In this document: positions 1-9,317 of the stretch, piece after piece | Layout: each line of letters opens with the position of its first letter | How positions within the stretch are numbered: position 1 is the stretch's first letter | DNA from: Sutcliffiella horikoshii | GTDB taxonomy: Bacteria > Bacillota > Bacilli > Bacillales > Bacillaceae_I | Reading direction: 5' to 3' | Assembly: GCF_008180725.1 (NCBI RefSeq) | Contig: NZ_VTEV01000001.1 | Coordinates: 248,001-312,000, forward strand | DNA: 64,000 bases | Notes under the pieces: model-generated | The model's input: the letters and a program-made list of their open reading frames with translations, nothing else | Database searches by the model: none | What the model was told of the DNA's origin: nothing | Made by a program: the position numbers and the translations under genes

Positions 1-661
1 GAATAGTATTGATGCAGACATCTACATCTGTAACATTGTCAGCCAATTCGTTTAGATGAAATGGAGTTACGCCCATCTCGAAAATACGGGCAATATGTTC
101 TGACTTTCTAGCGCCTACACGTACATTGGCACCCAGTGCGGCAAAAGTTCGTGCTACACTCATTCCTACTCTCCCTAATCCCAACACTGCTACATTGGAG
201 TTATGGATCGTAATATCTGTATGTTGAATCACCATCATGATGGTACCTTCCACAGTCGGTATTGCATTATAGATGGCAACATCATCACGATCAAACAATT
301 GAACCAACTTCCTATTTGTACTTGCCACCAGTTGATTCAAATACGGATTGGTGATCCCTGAATAAATGGTACAGTGATCTGGTGTATTCTTGACTATTTC
401 CTCCGTCAGCACAATTTTTTCGTTTGAGAAAATTGTATCAACCTGCCCCTCTAAATTTGTGCCGGGTACAGGAAGGATAATGGCATTGACAGTCGAAAAA
501 TCCACCTCACTCATCTGCTCCTTTGAAGCACCAGTAAAGCCGTGATCTAATTGGTCAAATCCTACAAGCGAAAGCTTCGCGTCTAGCTCAATAAGCTTAC
601 GTATCACTTCCAGCTGCCTTGCATCACCGCCAATGACAGCTATGTGCAAACCGGTCAGCAT
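1..661 (-). CDS. dpaA: Dipicolinate synthase subunit A (3' end beyond window)
   Basis: The first 220 residues are visible; the family is about 300 residues, so the C-terminus lies outside the window. DpaA with DpaB makes dipicolinic acid from a lysine-pathway intermediate in the mother cell, for loading into the spore core. The N-terminal segment begins MLTGLHIAVIGGDARQ, and a second nucleotide-binding glycine motif, VLGLGRVGMSVA, lies near residue 160, as in this family. The ATG is preceded by AAGGTGA at 7 nt. It sits downstream of ymxH, as in B. subtilis, but is separated from it by a 52-bp tandem array. A sigma-K-like promoter lies about 70 bp upstream. Identification is from remembered family sequence and gene order. 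Confidence 0.93.
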   Translation of the reverse strand, partial: MLTGLHIAVIGGDARQLEVIRKLIELDAKLSLVGFDQLDHGFTGASKEQMSEVDFSTVNAIILPVPGTNLEGQVDTIFSNEKIVLTEEIVKNTPDHCTIYSGITNPYLNQLVASTNRKLVQLFDRDDVAIYNAIPTVEGTIMMVIQHTDITIHNSNVAVLGLGRVGMSVARTFAALGANVRVGARKSEHIARIFEMGVTPFHLNELADNVTDVDVCINTI

Positions 662-726
662 ATATCGTTCACCTTCTTCTACTTCGTGAAAGTTTGTAAA
701 TCTGGCTCAAGTTTTTCTTACTTCCA

Positions 727-754
727 CATCTTATGTAACCTATGGAAAATCTGT
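727..754 (-). promoter_or_regulatory. Probable sigma-K promoter of dpaA
   Basis: On the minus strand an AC (754-753) is followed after 17 nt by CATAAGATG (735-727). This is close to the sigma-K pattern AC-N16/17-CATANNNTA, matching except for the last base. It would start transcription about 55-60 nt before the dpaA ATG. Sigma-K control of the dipicolinate synthase operon is established in B. subtilis; the match here is by eye only. Confidence 0.45.
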
Positions 755-857
755 GCTTGAATCAAAGGAGAAAGGGAAGAGTTTGCTAGTGGGTGGTATT
801 TAGGAGTATGTGGGTAGGTGTTTCTTGATTTAATGGCTATAAAAAGAAATTTTTTTG

Positions 858-1553
858 TTTAGGACTTAGAGAGAGTTTCAATACTACGGAAAGCTATGTA
901 TTGTTTGGGGTTAGGGCTTATAGAGGGCTTCTCTAGATTACCCAATGATGTGGTATTTCTGCTGTTCGGGCTTAGAGAAGGCTTCTCTGTTACCGAAAGT
1001 TGTGGTATCCCTGCTTTTTGGGCTTAGAGAAGGCTTCTATACTACCGAAAGTTGTGGTATCCCTGCCGTTCGGGCTTATAGAAGGCTTCTATACTACCGA
1101 AACCAGTGTAATTCCTGCCGTTCGGGCTTATAGAAGCCTTCTATACTACCGAAACCAGTGTAATCCCTGCCGTTCGGGCTTATAGAAGCCTTCTATACTA
1201 CCGAAACCAGTATAATCCCTGCCGTTCGGGCTTATAGAAGCCTTCTATACTACCGAAACCAGTGTAATTCCTGCCGTTCGGGCTTATAGAAGCCTTCTAT
1301 ACTACCGAAGCCAGTATAATCCCTGCCGTTCGGGCTTATAGAAGCCTTCTATACTACCGAAGCCAGTGTAATCCCTACCGTTCGGGCTTATAGAAGCCTT
1401 CTATACTACCGAAACCAGTGTAATCCCTGCCGTTCGGGCTTATAGAAGGCTTCTATACTACCGAAACCAGTGTAATTCCTGCCGTTCGGGCTTATAGAAG
1501 CCTTCTATACTACCGAAACCAGTATAATCCCTCCCGTTCGGGCTTATAGAAGC
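858..1553. repeat. Tandem array of about 13 copies of a 52-bp palindromic unit
   Basis: The anchor TTCGGG recurs at 965, 1069, 1121, 1173, 1225, 1277, 1329, 1381, 1433, 1485 and 1537 with exact 52-bp spacing; 1017 carries a variant (TTTGGG) and degraded copies extend left to about 858. Nine units contain the perfect inverted repeat TATAGAAG-N-CTTCTATA, itself flanked by TTCGG and CCGAA, so each unit can form a two-part hairpin. Units on the dpaA side are diverged and those on the ymxH side nearly identical. There are no unique spacers. The array lies between the ymxH terminator and the dpaA promoter, so it is probably outside both transcripts. It accounts for most of the 930-bp gap between the genes; nothing else was recognised at 755-857. 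Confidence 0.97.
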
Positions 1554-1561
1554 TCTGAATA

Positions 1562-1588
1562 CAAAAAAGACTCAGCTCGCGCCAAGTC
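1562..1588 (-). terminator. Terminator of ymxH
   Basis: Two bases after the ymxH stop the transcript can form GACTTGGC-GCGA-GCTGAGTC, an 8-bp stem with two G-U pairs and a GNRA-type loop, followed by six U residues. Confidence 0.85.
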
Positions 1589-1590
1589 AT

Positions 1591-1836
1591 TTACTCTTCC
1601 TCTTCAGGAATATCAATAATAATCATATCTGTACCAATCTTTTTAATGTGATTCCACGGTACACGAATATCACTGCCTTCTTTCTTCAATCCGAACCATT
1701 TCAATGAAGGAATGATGAGGGAACGTATCTCACCGGTATTTTCGTTGATCTCTAGATCAGTATGACCGAGTATGCCTAGACGTTCTGCCCGTTTCACATC
1801 GACTATTTCCTTTCCGCTCATTTCACTTAACCTCAT
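1591..1836 (-). CDS. ymxH: YlmC/YmxH family PRC-barrel protein
   Basis: This 81-residue protein has the short beta-rich PRC-barrel layout of the YlmC/YmxH family (MRLSEMSGKEIVDV at the start, then RVPWNHIKKIG near residue 60) and an acidic C-terminus. Its biochemical role is unknown. The family is typical of spore-forming Firmicutes, and the gene sits between mlpA and dpaA as in B. subtilis. The ATG is preceded by AGGAGGTG. It is isolated by a terminator on each side, so it should have its own promoter, but I could not identify one with confidence. Confidence 0.93.
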   Translation of the reverse strand: MRLSEMSGKEIVDVKRAERLGILGHTDLEINENTGEIRSLIIPSLKWFGLKKEGSDIRVPWNHIKKIGTDMIIIDIPEEEE

Positions 1837-1877
1837 ATAAAAAACACCTCCTATAATATCTATATTAGAAGGCGTCC

Positions 1878-1908
1878 AAAAAAAAACCTGCCATTAGAAA
1901 ATGGCAGG
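1878..1908 (-). terminator. Terminator of mlpA
   Basis: A perfect 9-bp stem, CCTGCCATT with AATGGCAGG, and a 4-nt loop are followed by nine U residues in the transcript, 8 bp after the mlpA stop codon. Confidence 0.95.
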
Positions 1909-1915
1909 CAGCATA

Positions 1916-3160
1916 TTATTTTTCTTGAATTGATTTGGGCATTTCGCCGCTAGGGCTGATCAAAGCAACTGAATATTCATCTGTAAAAATCTTGGTTGCC
2001 AAGTTATTGACAGATTCCTCTGTGATACTATTGATTCTTTCTAATATATCATCAAGGGAGCGATGTCTTCCTAGGAGAAGCTCATTCTTTCCGTTTCTGC
2101 TCATCCGACTATTTGTGCTCTCAAGACTCAACATAAGACTGCCTTTAATTTGTTCTTTACTGTTAACCAGCTCTTTTTTTGTAATACCGTCGCGTTTAAG
2201 CGTGTTAAGTGTTTGCTGGATAGTTTCAAACAACAGATCTAATTGGTTGCTGCCAGTTCCACCATAAATGGTAAGCATCCCGTTGTCTTGGAAGGTAGAG
2301 TGGTAGGAATAGACGGAATATGCAAGTCCGCGTTCCTCCCTTACATCTTGGAAAAGACGACTGCTCATACTGCCGCCAAGAACATTGTTCAATACAATCA
2401 AATTGTAAATATCTTTATCCCCAATTTGAAGCCCGTCGTAACCAATGCAGAGATGAGCCTGTTCAGTCGTTTTCTTTTTTGCGATTCGTCCGGTTTCAAA
2501 GGAAGGTTTTACATACTCACGCTTAGAGTGACCAGTTTCATAACTTCCAAATAAATTTTCAATCTCTTTGACAAATGACTCATCAATATTACCAGCTACA
2601 GAAATGACTACATTGTCAGGAGTATAGGTTTCCTTCATATATTCACGCAATGTACTGCCGTTAAAGGCAGATAACGTTTCTTCCGTTCCTAATATCGGAT
2701 AACCTAACGGATGGTTTCCGTAGGATGCTCTTGCCAATACGTCATGAACGATATCATCTGGTGCATCTTCATACATTTTGATTTCCTCGTACACAACATT
2801 TTTTTCTTTTTTCAATTCTTCTTCATCAAAGATTGAATGGAAAAACATATCTGCTAAAACGCCAAGTGCATAGGAAGAATGTTCATCCATCACTTTTGCG
2901 TAATAACATGTGTATTCCTTTGATGTGAAAGCATTAACCTGCCCTCCGATTGAATCGAAAGCCTCAGCAATTTCACGTGCATTTTTTGTTTCTGTTCCTT
3001 TAAAAAACATATGCTCAAGGAAATGCGATACTCCATTGTTAACGTTATCTTCATTCCGTGAACCCGTACCAATCCATACGCCAATCGCAACCGAGCGGAC
3101 ATGTGGAATATTTTCTAAAACGATTCTTACTCCGTTTGAACATGTATGTTTAGTAAGCAA
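1916..3160 (-). CDS. mlpA: M16 family zinc metallopeptidase
   Basis: The 414-residue protein is a mitochondrial-processing-peptidase-like M16 protease. The inverted zinc motif HFLEH is at residues 46-50, and the third ligand is the glutamate of VVYEEI at residue 126, the standard 76-residue distance. No signal peptide is seen, so it is probably cytoplasmic. The start is a TTG at 3160, supported by AGGAGG 7 nt upstream; no ATG fits better. It lies 30 bp after ylxY and is probably co-transcribed with it. Its ortholog in B. subtilis is called MlpA or YmxG; its natural substrate is not evident from sequence. Confidence 0.95.
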   Translation of the reverse strand: MLTKHTCSNGVRIVLENIPHVRSVAIGVWIGTGSRNEDNVNNGVSHFLEHMFFKGTETKNAREIAEAFDSIGGQVNAFTSKEYTCYYAKVMDEHSSYALGVLADMFFHSIFDEEELKKEKNVVYEEIKMYEDAPDDIVHDVLARASYGNHPLGYPILGTEETLSAFNGSTLREYMKETYTPDNVVISVAGNIDESFVKEIENLFGSYETGHSKREYVKPSFETGRIAKKKTTEQAHLCIGYDGLQIGDKDIYNLIVLNNVLGGSMSSRLFQDVREERGLAYSVYSYHSTFQDNGMLTIYGGTGSNQLDLLFETIQQTLNTLKRDGITKKELVNSKEQIKGSLMLSLESTNSRMSRNGKNELLLGRHRSLDDILERINSITEESVNNLATKIFTDEYSVALISPSGEMPKSIQEK

Positions 3161-3190
3161 CGATAATCCTCCTATTCAAGTTTGCCAAAT

Positions 3191-4156
3191 CTAGTTGTGA
3201 TGAACAATTCTTTCTTCGCTTAGAAGAGAAGAAACCGTTCCTAGTTCAAGCCCTTTATCTTTTATGGATGTAATAAGAGTTTCCAAACTGTTTGCTGTTG
3301 ATGGTGTAGGATGCATAAGAACCATTGCTCCTGGATGGATCTTGCCCATCACTCGATTAATGAGTACATTAGGTTCTGGCTTTTGCCAATCAATGGTGTC
3401 TACACTCCACATGATGGTCCCTAATTTCATTTCATGGGCGATGTTTACTACCTCATCACGATAGCTTCCACTAGGTGGTGCAAACCAAGTGACTTTACTG
3501 CCAGAGATCGCCTCAATAACTTCATTAGTTTTTAAAAGCTGTTCCCTGACTGCGGTACTTCCTAATGTTTTCATATTAGGATGAGTGTAGGAATGATTGC
3601 CTACTTCATGTCCAGCATCTATAATCATTTTAGCCATTGAAGGGTTTTCTTTAACCCATCTACCCTCAAGAAAAAAGGTTGCACTTACCCCATGATTTTT
3701 CAAAGTTTCTAGCATCCCTGGAATATGCTCATTTCCCCAAGCGACATTTATCAGGAACGAAACCATCGGCTTTTCAGGGTGCCCCCGATAAATTGGAGAA
3801 GGTGGTAAGTCAGAGAGGTGGATCTTCGGTGGTAATTGCTGCATGACGAGCTTTTCCTCGTCAAATTCACCGCTCTTTTTCATGTTTTTATAAGAAGCTT
3901 CAAGATCGACTTTTAATCCGTTAAGTCCCGGTTGAGCCTTCCAGATCTTATCTATCTTAGCATCTTGTGGGGCAACTTCATAAGCAGCCGCCTTTTCTTC
4001 AATCTCCACATAGAGTGCATCCTTTTTCTTGGCAACTTCTGCAATATCGTTAGAAAGGACAGAAGCTATATCACCCTGAAATGGTTGACTCACCGTGTTA
4101 TATGTAAAAAATGCAATAATAACAAATGCCAACACTTGAAACGTACTTCTTTTCAT
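3191..4156 (-). CDS. ylxY: YlxY-type polysaccharide deacetylase family protein
   Basis: This protein of about 321 residues has an N-terminal hydrophobic segment (signal anchor, residues 5-22) and a C-terminal NodB-like domain from about residue 125. The metal-binding motif HSYTHP is kept. At the place of the usual TFDD catalytic motif the sequence reads FLINVAWGNE, so the first aspartates are missing and deacetylase activity is doubtful. The family is annotated as sporulation-associated. I chose ATG 4156 over the longer GTG at 4165 because the Shine-Dalgarno AAGGAG lies 8 nt before 4156 but would overlap the GTG. The binding site can be sequestered in a hairpin. Confidence 0.93.
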   Translation of the reverse strand: MKRSTFQVLAFVIIAFFTYNTVSQPFQGDIASVLSNDIAEVAKKKDALYVEIEEKAAAYEVAPQDAKIDKIWKAQPGLNGLKVDLEASYKNMKKSGEFDEEKLVMQQLPPKIHLSDLPPSPIYRGHPEKPMVSFLINVAWGNEHIPGMLETLKNHGVSATFFLEGRWVKENPSMAKMIIDAGHEVGNHSYTHPNMKTLGSTAVREQLLKTNEVIEAISGSKVTWFAPPSGSYRDEVVNIAHEMKLGTIMWSVDTIDWQKPEPNVLINRVMGKIHPGAMVLMHPTPSTANSLETLITSIKDKGLELGTVSSLLSEERIVHHN

Positions 4157-4161
4157 TCTAC

Positions 4162-4197
4162 CCACTCCTTCCTACTTAAAATTTATGTAGGAAGTGG
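4162..4197 (-). promoter_or_regulatory. Hairpin covering the ylxY ribosome binding site
   Basis: In the transcript CTTCCTAC pairs perfectly with GTAGGAAG across an 11-nt AT-rich loop, and CCA/TGG extends the stem after a bulge. The 3' arm contains the ylxY Shine-Dalgarno. It could restrict translation; function is inferred. Further upstream (4233-4259) there is a second CCCCCA/TGGGGG hairpin with an AT-rich loop. Confidence 0.5.
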
Positions 4198-4267
4198 ACA
4201 AGGTAGAACAAATAAAGCTTGTTGCTTACCATCCCCCAATAATTAAATTTAAATGGGGGAGGTACTG

Positions 4268-4294
4268 CAAAAAGCCCGGCGGTCAAACCAGGCT
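4268..4294 (-). terminator. Terminator of pnp
   Basis: Seven bases after the pnp stop the transcript can form AGCCTGG-loop-CCGGGCT (7 bp, one G-U pair) followed by five U residues. Confidence 0.85.
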
Positions 4295-4300
4295 CCTATC

Positions 4301-6418
4301 TTAGGACATTTGTTCGTTTTTTTCTTTTTGCTCTTTTAAAAGGACTTTTCTAGAAAGATTTACTCTTCCCTGCTTGTCAATTTCCATTACTTTTACAAGA
4401 ACTTCTTCCCCAAGTTTCACAACATCTTCTACTTGTTTTACGCGTTCTTCTGCAAGTTCGGAAATGTGGACTAGACCGTCTTTACCACTGAATAGCTCGA
4501 CAAATGCACCGAATTTTTCAATGCGTTTTACTTTACCCATGTAGATTTCGCCCACCTGGACTTCGCGTACGATATCTTCGATGATTTTTTTCGCTTTTTC
4601 ATTCATCTCCATATTAATGGAAGAGATAAATACTGTTCCATCTTGTTCGATGTCAATTTTCACTCCGGTTTCTTCAATAATCTTATTGATTTGTTTACCG
4701 CTTGGTCCAATAACATCGCGAATCTTATCAGGGTTAATGCTCATCATCAAGATCTTTGGTGCATAAGGAGAAAGCTCTTTGCGAGACTCATCAATTGTCG
4801 CAAGCATAGAATCAAGAATATGCATTCGTCCAATTTTAGCTTGCTGAAGCGCTTCTTCTAGGATAGCACGGGAAAGACCTTCAATTTTAATGTCCATTTG
4901 CAGTGCTGTTACACCCTTAGCGGTACCAGCAACCTTAAAGTCCATATCTCCAAGGTGATCTTCCATCCCTTGAATATCGGAAAGAACTGTATAATGCTCA
5001 CCTTTTTTAATTAATCCCATTGCGATACCCGCTACTGGAGCTTTAATAGGTACACCAGCATCCATCATCGCAAGTGTACTTGCACAGATACTAGCTTGAG
5101 AAGTGGAACCATTAGACTCAAGAACTTCTGATACAAGACGTACCGTATATGGGAAGTCTTTCTCGGAAGGAATAACTGGTTCAAGCGCTCGTTCCCCAAG
5201 TGCACCATGTCCGATTTCACGACGTCCAGGGCCTCTCGACGGTCCTGTTTCCCCAACACTGAATAATGGGAAATTATAGTGGTGCATAAAACGTTTTTCT
5301 TCTTCAATTCCAAGTCCGTCAAGAATCTGAACATCGCCTAGTGCTCCTAATGTACAGATACTTAAGGCTTGAGTTTGACCACGTGTAAACAGGCCGGAAC
5401 CGTGAGTACGTGGCAACAGACCAACTTCAGAAGCAAGCGGACGGATCTGGTCGCTCTTACGTCCATCTGGGCGTACTTTATCTTCTGTAATAAGGCGTCT
5501 TACCTCTTCTTTTACTAGCATGCTTAGGATTTCGTTAACCTGCTTCAGAACATCAGCTTCTACTTCTTGCTCTTCATAGCGTTCAAGAACTTCTGCCTTT
5601 ACTTCTTTGATAGCAGCTTCACGTGCGTGTTTTTCAAAGACTTGAACAGCTTTTGTCATCTTTTCTTCAGCAAGTGCACGAATTTCATGTTCAAGGTTTT
5701 TATCTACTTCATAAAGAGTAACTTCTGTTTTTTCTTTACCTACTGCTTGTACAATTTCTTCTTGGAAAGCAATCAAACGTTTGATTTCGTTATGACCAAA
5801 CATGATTGCTTCTAACATTACTTCTTCCGGAACTTCATCAGCACCAGCTTCCACCATGTTGATTGCATCTTTCGTTCCAGCTACAACCAGGTTGATATCA
5901 CTCTTTTCAAGCTGTTCAACATTAGGATTAATAACGAACTCGTCGTTGATTCTTCCTACTGTTACACCTGCAATCGGACCTTGGAAAGGAATATCGGAAA
6001 CAGAAAGCGCCAAGGAAGAACCAAACATCGCTGCCATTTCGGATGAACAGTTCTGATCCACACTCATCACAATGCTGATAACTTGTACTTCGTTACGGAA
6101 ACCATCAGCAAAAAGCGGACGAATTGGACGGTCAATCAAGCGGCTTGCCAATACAGCCTTCTCACTTGGACGTCCTTCTCGCTTGATGAATCCACCTGGA
6201 ATTTTACCTACTGCATATAATCTCTCTTCATAGTTAACTGTTAATGGAAAGAAATCTAATTTCTTCGGTTCTTTTGAAGCGGTTGCAGTACTCAGAACAG
6301 CCGTATCTCCGTAGCGGACCATCACTGCTCCGTTTGCTTGCTTTGCCAATTGTCCCACTTCTACCGTCAGGTTTCTTCCAGCCCAGTCGATAGAAAAGAC
6401 TTGTTTATCTTGTCCCAT
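4301..6418 (-). CDS. pnp: Polynucleotide phosphorylase
   Basis: This 705-residue enzyme degrades RNA 3' to 5' by phosphorolysis and is a main mRNA-turnover exonuclease. Two RNase PH core domains are visible (residues about 5-230 and 305-555, the latter with a strongly conserved [14 protein letters not shown] segment). A KH domain ([16 protein letters not shown]) and a C-terminal S1 domain ([20 protein letters not shown]) follow. The reading frame is open 10 codons further upstream, but the start [15 protein letters not shown] gives exactly the B. subtilis length and matches its N-terminus, so ATG 6418 is preferred. The gene follows rpsO after a terminator and ends at its own terminator. Confidence 0.97.
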   Translation of the reverse strand: MGQDKQVFSIDWAGRNLTVEVGQLAKQANGAVMVRYGDTAVLSTATASKEPKKLDFFPLTVNYEERLYAVGKIPGGFIKREGRPSEKAVLASRLIDRPIRPLFADGFRNEVQVISIVMSVDQNCSSEMAAMFGSSLALSVSDIPFQGPIAGVTVGRINDEFVINPNVEQLEKSDINLVVAGTKDAINMVEAGADEVPEEVMLEAIMFGHNEIKRLIAFQEEIVQAVGKEKTEVTLYEVDKNLEHEIRALAEEKMTKAVQVFEKHAREAAIKEVKAEVLERYEEQEVEADVLKQVNEILSMLVKEEVRRLITEDKVRPDGRKSDQIRPLASEVGLLPRTHGSGLFTRGQTQALSICTLGALGDVQILDGLGIEEEKRFMHHYNFPLFSVGETGPSRGPGRREIGHGALGERALEPVIPSEKDFPYTVRLVSEVLESNGSTSQASICASTLAMMDAGVPIKAPVAGIAMGLIKKGEHYTVLSDIQGMEDHLGDMDFKVAGTAKGVTALQMDIKIEGLSRAILEEALQQAKIGRMHILDSMLATIDESRKELSPYAPKILMMSINPDKIRDVIGPSGKQINKIIEETGVKIDIEQDGTVFISSINMEMNEKAKKIIEDIVREVQVGEIYMGKVKRIEKFGAFVELFSGKDGLVHISELAEERVKQVEDVVKLGEEVLVKVMEIDKQGRVNLSRKVLLKEQKEKNEQMS

Positions 6419-6651
6419 GAGTTCGTTTAACCCCTCTCTAGCTTTCATATGTATTGACCTTCTTCTCCTACCTGCATCCTTTCAACGGGATGTTAATTAG
6501 TAGAACAGTCTATGTGAAAATAAGTTTTAGTATTATGTATAGTATGAACGAAATAACTACTACATATCAATAGAATTCCAGCATGTATAGTAAAAAAATC
6601 GCTTTTTTAAAGGAATATCAGCAATTTTTGAAAATAACTTCTAAAATACTA

Positions 6652-6680
6652 ATAAAAAAGCGGGAATTCTCCCGCTTTTT
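6652..6680 (-). terminator. Terminator of rpsO
   Basis: An 11-bp perfect stem (AAAAAGCGGGA with TCCCGCTTTTTT) with a 4-nt loop lies 9 bp after the rpsO stop. The 3' arm supplies the U tract, and the sequence is symmetric enough to work in both directions. The remaining 230 bp before pnp is AT-rich; two copies of ACTATACAT are present, but no promoter could be assigned confidently. Confidence 0.93.
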
Positions 6681-6689
6681 CTGACAAAC

Positions 6690-7043
<354 letters not shown>

Positions 7044-7070
7044 TTAATAGCATACCTCTTTTTAAGTCAA
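7044..7070 (-). promoter_or_regulatory. Candidate promoter of rpsO
   Basis: TTGACT (7070-7065) and an extended -10, TGCTATTAA with core 7049-7044, lie 15 nt apart on the minus strand, overlapping the 3' end of ribF. The spacing is short, but the TG extension compensates. There is no terminator between ribF and rpsO, so read-through from ribF is also possible. Confidence 0.45.
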
Positions 7071-8033
7071 AAAGCAAGTATCGTGTAGGTTTTTTTGAAA
7101 ATAGTCTTCTGCAATTCCCTTGTCTTTTCTAATCTGAGCAACAAGTGCATCAATCCCTGAAAACTTCTTTTCTTCCCTTATACAATTATGCCATTCTATT
7201 ATTACTTCAGCACCATAGATCTGCTGATCAAAATTTAACAGATGTACTTCGATGGACGGAAGTTTTTCTTTATCTTGCTTGTGGAAAGTCGGTTTATATC
7301 CGACATTGCACACGCCATTTAACCATTGATCATTCACATACATTCGCACAGTGTAGACACCGGTTCTAGGAATAACATAGTCATCATCAAGCACAACATT
7401 GGCAGTAGGGAATCCAATGGTCCTGCCCCGTTTTTCTCCGTGACCGACTTTTCCTCGTACTTGATAATATCTTCCCAAAGTATCTCGCAAATCATTAACT
7501 TTTCCTTCCTTCAATTGTTCTCTTATGAAGGTGGAACTTACTTTCAGGTCATTTGTTGTATATTTCTCCACAACAGTCTGATCAAATTGTTGTCTGGAAT
7601 GAAACGGCAGTGTCTCCATTGTCCCTTTACCAAGACTGCCATAGGAATAATCAAATCCAGCTACTACATGTTTGATATTAAGCCCAATAATATATTGATC
7701 TACAAAGTCCTGCGGTACAAGCGATGCGAAGGACATGTCAAATTTAACCACATAAAGAATGTCCACCCCTAATGATTCAAGAAGTCTTATCTTTTCGGAA
7801 AGAGGGGTTATATAACGGACATGCTGGACAGTTTTTCTTAAAACGACAGAAGGATGCGGATCGAGCGTCATTACTGCGCTTGCAGTTCCTAGTTCTTTCG
7901 CTTTTTCCAGTGCACTCTTTATGACTTTTTGATGTCCAAGATGAATACCATCGAAAAACCCGAGAGCGACTGTCGCAGGGATACACTCTTCTTTTGTAAG
8001 AGAATGGGGATGCTCCAAATACGTAACTTTCAT
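7062..8033 (-). CDS. ribF: Bifunctional riboflavin kinase / FAD synthetase
   Basis: This 323-residue enzyme turns riboflavin into FMN and then FAD. The N-terminal nucleotidyltransferase domain carries GFFDGIHLGH at residues 25-34 (HxGH motif), and the C-terminal kinase domain carries GFPTAN at 207-212. The start is ATG 8033 with AGGTGA 6 nt ahead; an in-frame TTG just before it is less likely. B. subtilis calls the ortholog ribC. It lies 49 bp after truB and is probably co-transcribed with it. Confidence 0.97.
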   Translation of the reverse strand: MKVTYLEHPHSLTKEECIPATVALGFFDGIHLGHQKVIKSALEKAKELGTASAVMTLDPHPSVVLRKTVQHVRYITPLSEKIRLLESLGVDILYVVKFDMSFASLVPQDFVDQYIIGLNIKHVVAGFDYSYGSLGKGTMETLPFHSRQQFDQTVVEKYTTNDLKVSSTFIREQLKEGKVNDLRDTLGRYYQVRGKVGHGEKRGRTIGFPTANVVLDDDYVIPRTGVYTVRMYVNDQWLNGVCNVGYKPTFHKQDKEKLPSIEVHLLNFDQQIYGAEVIIEWHNCIREEKKFSGIDALVAQIRKDKGIAEDYFQKNLHDTCFLT

Positions 8034-8082
8034 CAATTATCACCTAAATCTCAATTAATCATGCAAGACCAATATACGCCAA

Positions 8083-8994
8083 TCAGCCGTGAAAAACTTT
8101 TTTCGGCTTCATCAGCCCTGGCTTTGAAGGATGTTTCATATAGATGGCCAAGCATTTATTATCGTGGAAAACACTAAAGTATTGATTTGTATCACTGATA
8201 TTCTCCGGATACGGTAAAACCGCACCATTATACACTTTCTCTGCTACTTTATCACTAATTTCCAACTTAGGCAATGAACTTAGTGCTTCTTCCATTGGCA
8301 GCAAATGTTCTTCTACAGCTCCCTGCTCAGCCAACTCACTTAGCTGTTCTAGCGTAATTGCATGGTCAATGGTGAAGTTACCTGAAGTTATTCGCGTCAA
8401 ATAGGACATATGTGCAGGATATCCGAGCAGCTCTCCTATTTGTACAGCGAGGGTTCTGACATATGTACCTTTACTACAGTTTACTTGAAAGGAGAAACGA
8501 ACTTGGCCCTTTTCTTCTTCATATGTAATATCGCTTGTCAGGAAAATATCATGAATCGTCACTTTTCTAGAAGGCCTGTCGATAACCTTTCCTTCTCTTG
8601 CATATTCATAAAGTTTTTTTCCTTTAATTTTTACTGCGGAGTACATGGGAGGTGTTTGTTCAATTTCTCCTTTTAACTGTTGAAGGGCGGAAAGTATTTT
8701 TTCTTTTGGTATAGGGTTGTCCACCTTTTTTTCTTCCACTACTTCTCCTGTCTGGTCTTCTGTTGTTGTTGCGGTACCAATGGTGACTTCAGCCACGTAT
8801 GTTTTTTCTTCAGCAGTTAGAAATTCCACTACTTTGGTTGCCCTGCCGATACAGATAGGTAGCACTCCTGTCACTTCTGGATCTAGTGTGCCCGTGTGCC
8901 CGACTTTTTTTGTCTTTAATATCTTTCTTACTTTAAATACGCAGTCGTGTGAAGTGAAGCCTTTTGGTTTGTTTAAGATTAAAATGCCATCCAT
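8083..8994 (-). CDS. truB: tRNA pseudouridine-55 synthase
   Basis: The 303-residue protein forms pseudouridine 55 in the T-loop of tRNAs. The catalytic aspartate is D38 in HTGTLDPEVTGVLP, and KGFTSHDCV near the N-terminus is also typical. AAGGAG lies 8 nt before the ATG. In B. subtilis truB is in one operon with rbfA. Here a terminator and a dispersed repeat lie between them, so truB-ribF probably has its own promoter, which I could not identify with confidence in the 326-bp gap. Confidence 0.97.
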   Translation of the reverse strand: MDGILILNKPKGFTSHDCVFKVRKILKTKKVGHTGTLDPEVTGVLPICIGRATKVVEFLTAEEKTYVAEVTIGTATTTEDQTGEVVEEKKVDNPIPKEKILSALQQLKGEIEQTPPMYSAVKIKGKKLYEYAREGKVIDRPSRKVTIHDIFLTSDITYEEEKGQVRFSFQVNCSKGTYVRTLAVQIGELLGYPAHMSYLTRITSGNFTIDHAITLEQLSELAEQGAVEEHLLPMEEALSSLPKLEISDKVAEKVYNGAVLPYPENISDTNQYFSVFHDNKCLAIYMKHPSKPGLMKPKKVFHG

Positions 8995-9032
8995 TTAGGC
9001 CACTCCTTTCATAAAATAATGTTCGTGTTAAC

Positions 9033-9232
9033 ACTCTGTAGATTTACGTTCCAGGTGTTCGCTTTCCGCGGGACGGACGTCTGCGGGGTCTCCAGCTAAC
9101 GCTATCTCCCTCAGTAGTCTTCACCTTTTGCTCCAATCACCAGCTAGGTTTTATTAAAAACTTTCCGTTATCAATTTTTCAGTGGCCACCTTCGTTGCGG
9201 AGTCAGACACTTTGCACTTCAATCTACAGAGT
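9033..9232 (+). repeat. Dispersed structured repeat, copy R1
   Basis: This 200-bp element between truB and the rbfA terminator is bounded by a perfect 12-bp inverted repeat, ACTCTGTAGATT at 9033-9044 and its complement at 9221-9232. Inside it carries the family start GTTCCAGGTGTTCGC, the core TCTCCAGCTAACGCTATC, a GCTCCAATCACCAGCT segment, and then a second partial copy ending in GCACTTCAATC. The two parts are joined by a sequence also found in R2 (TTTTTCAGTGGCC). The strand given is that of the family consensus. Confidence 0.9.
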
Positions 9233-9283
9233 AAGCTTTTTTTACGTTACTATCTAGTTCATTCCTATAAACACATGGAGTCA

Positions 9284-9317
9284 ACAAAAAGGATAGACAA
9301 ATGCTGCCTATCCTTTT
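9284..9317 (-). terminator. Terminator of rbfA
   Basis: AAAAGGATAG pairs with CTATCCTTTT (10 bp, 11-nt loop) 3 bp after the rbfA stop. The U tract is partly within the 3' arm. It ends the rimP-nusA-infB operon before truB. Confidence 0.8.

Noticed and set aside
945-1185. Two short plus-strand reading frames with similar peptides
   Set aside because: They are read through the 52-bp tandem array; no start signal or family similarity, and the unit length is not divisible by three.
858-1553. CRISPR array
   Set aside because: Repeats are contiguous with no unique spacers, and there are no cas genes in the window.
1853-1879. Sigma-A promoter for ymxH (TTGGAC, 15 nt, TATTAT)
   Set aside because: The start of transcription would fall on the ymxH ribosome binding site and the -35 lies in the U tract of the mlpA terminator.
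6419-6448. Longer pnp start adding ten residues
   Set aside because: The shorter start gives the exact B. subtilis length and conserved N-terminus MGQDKQ.
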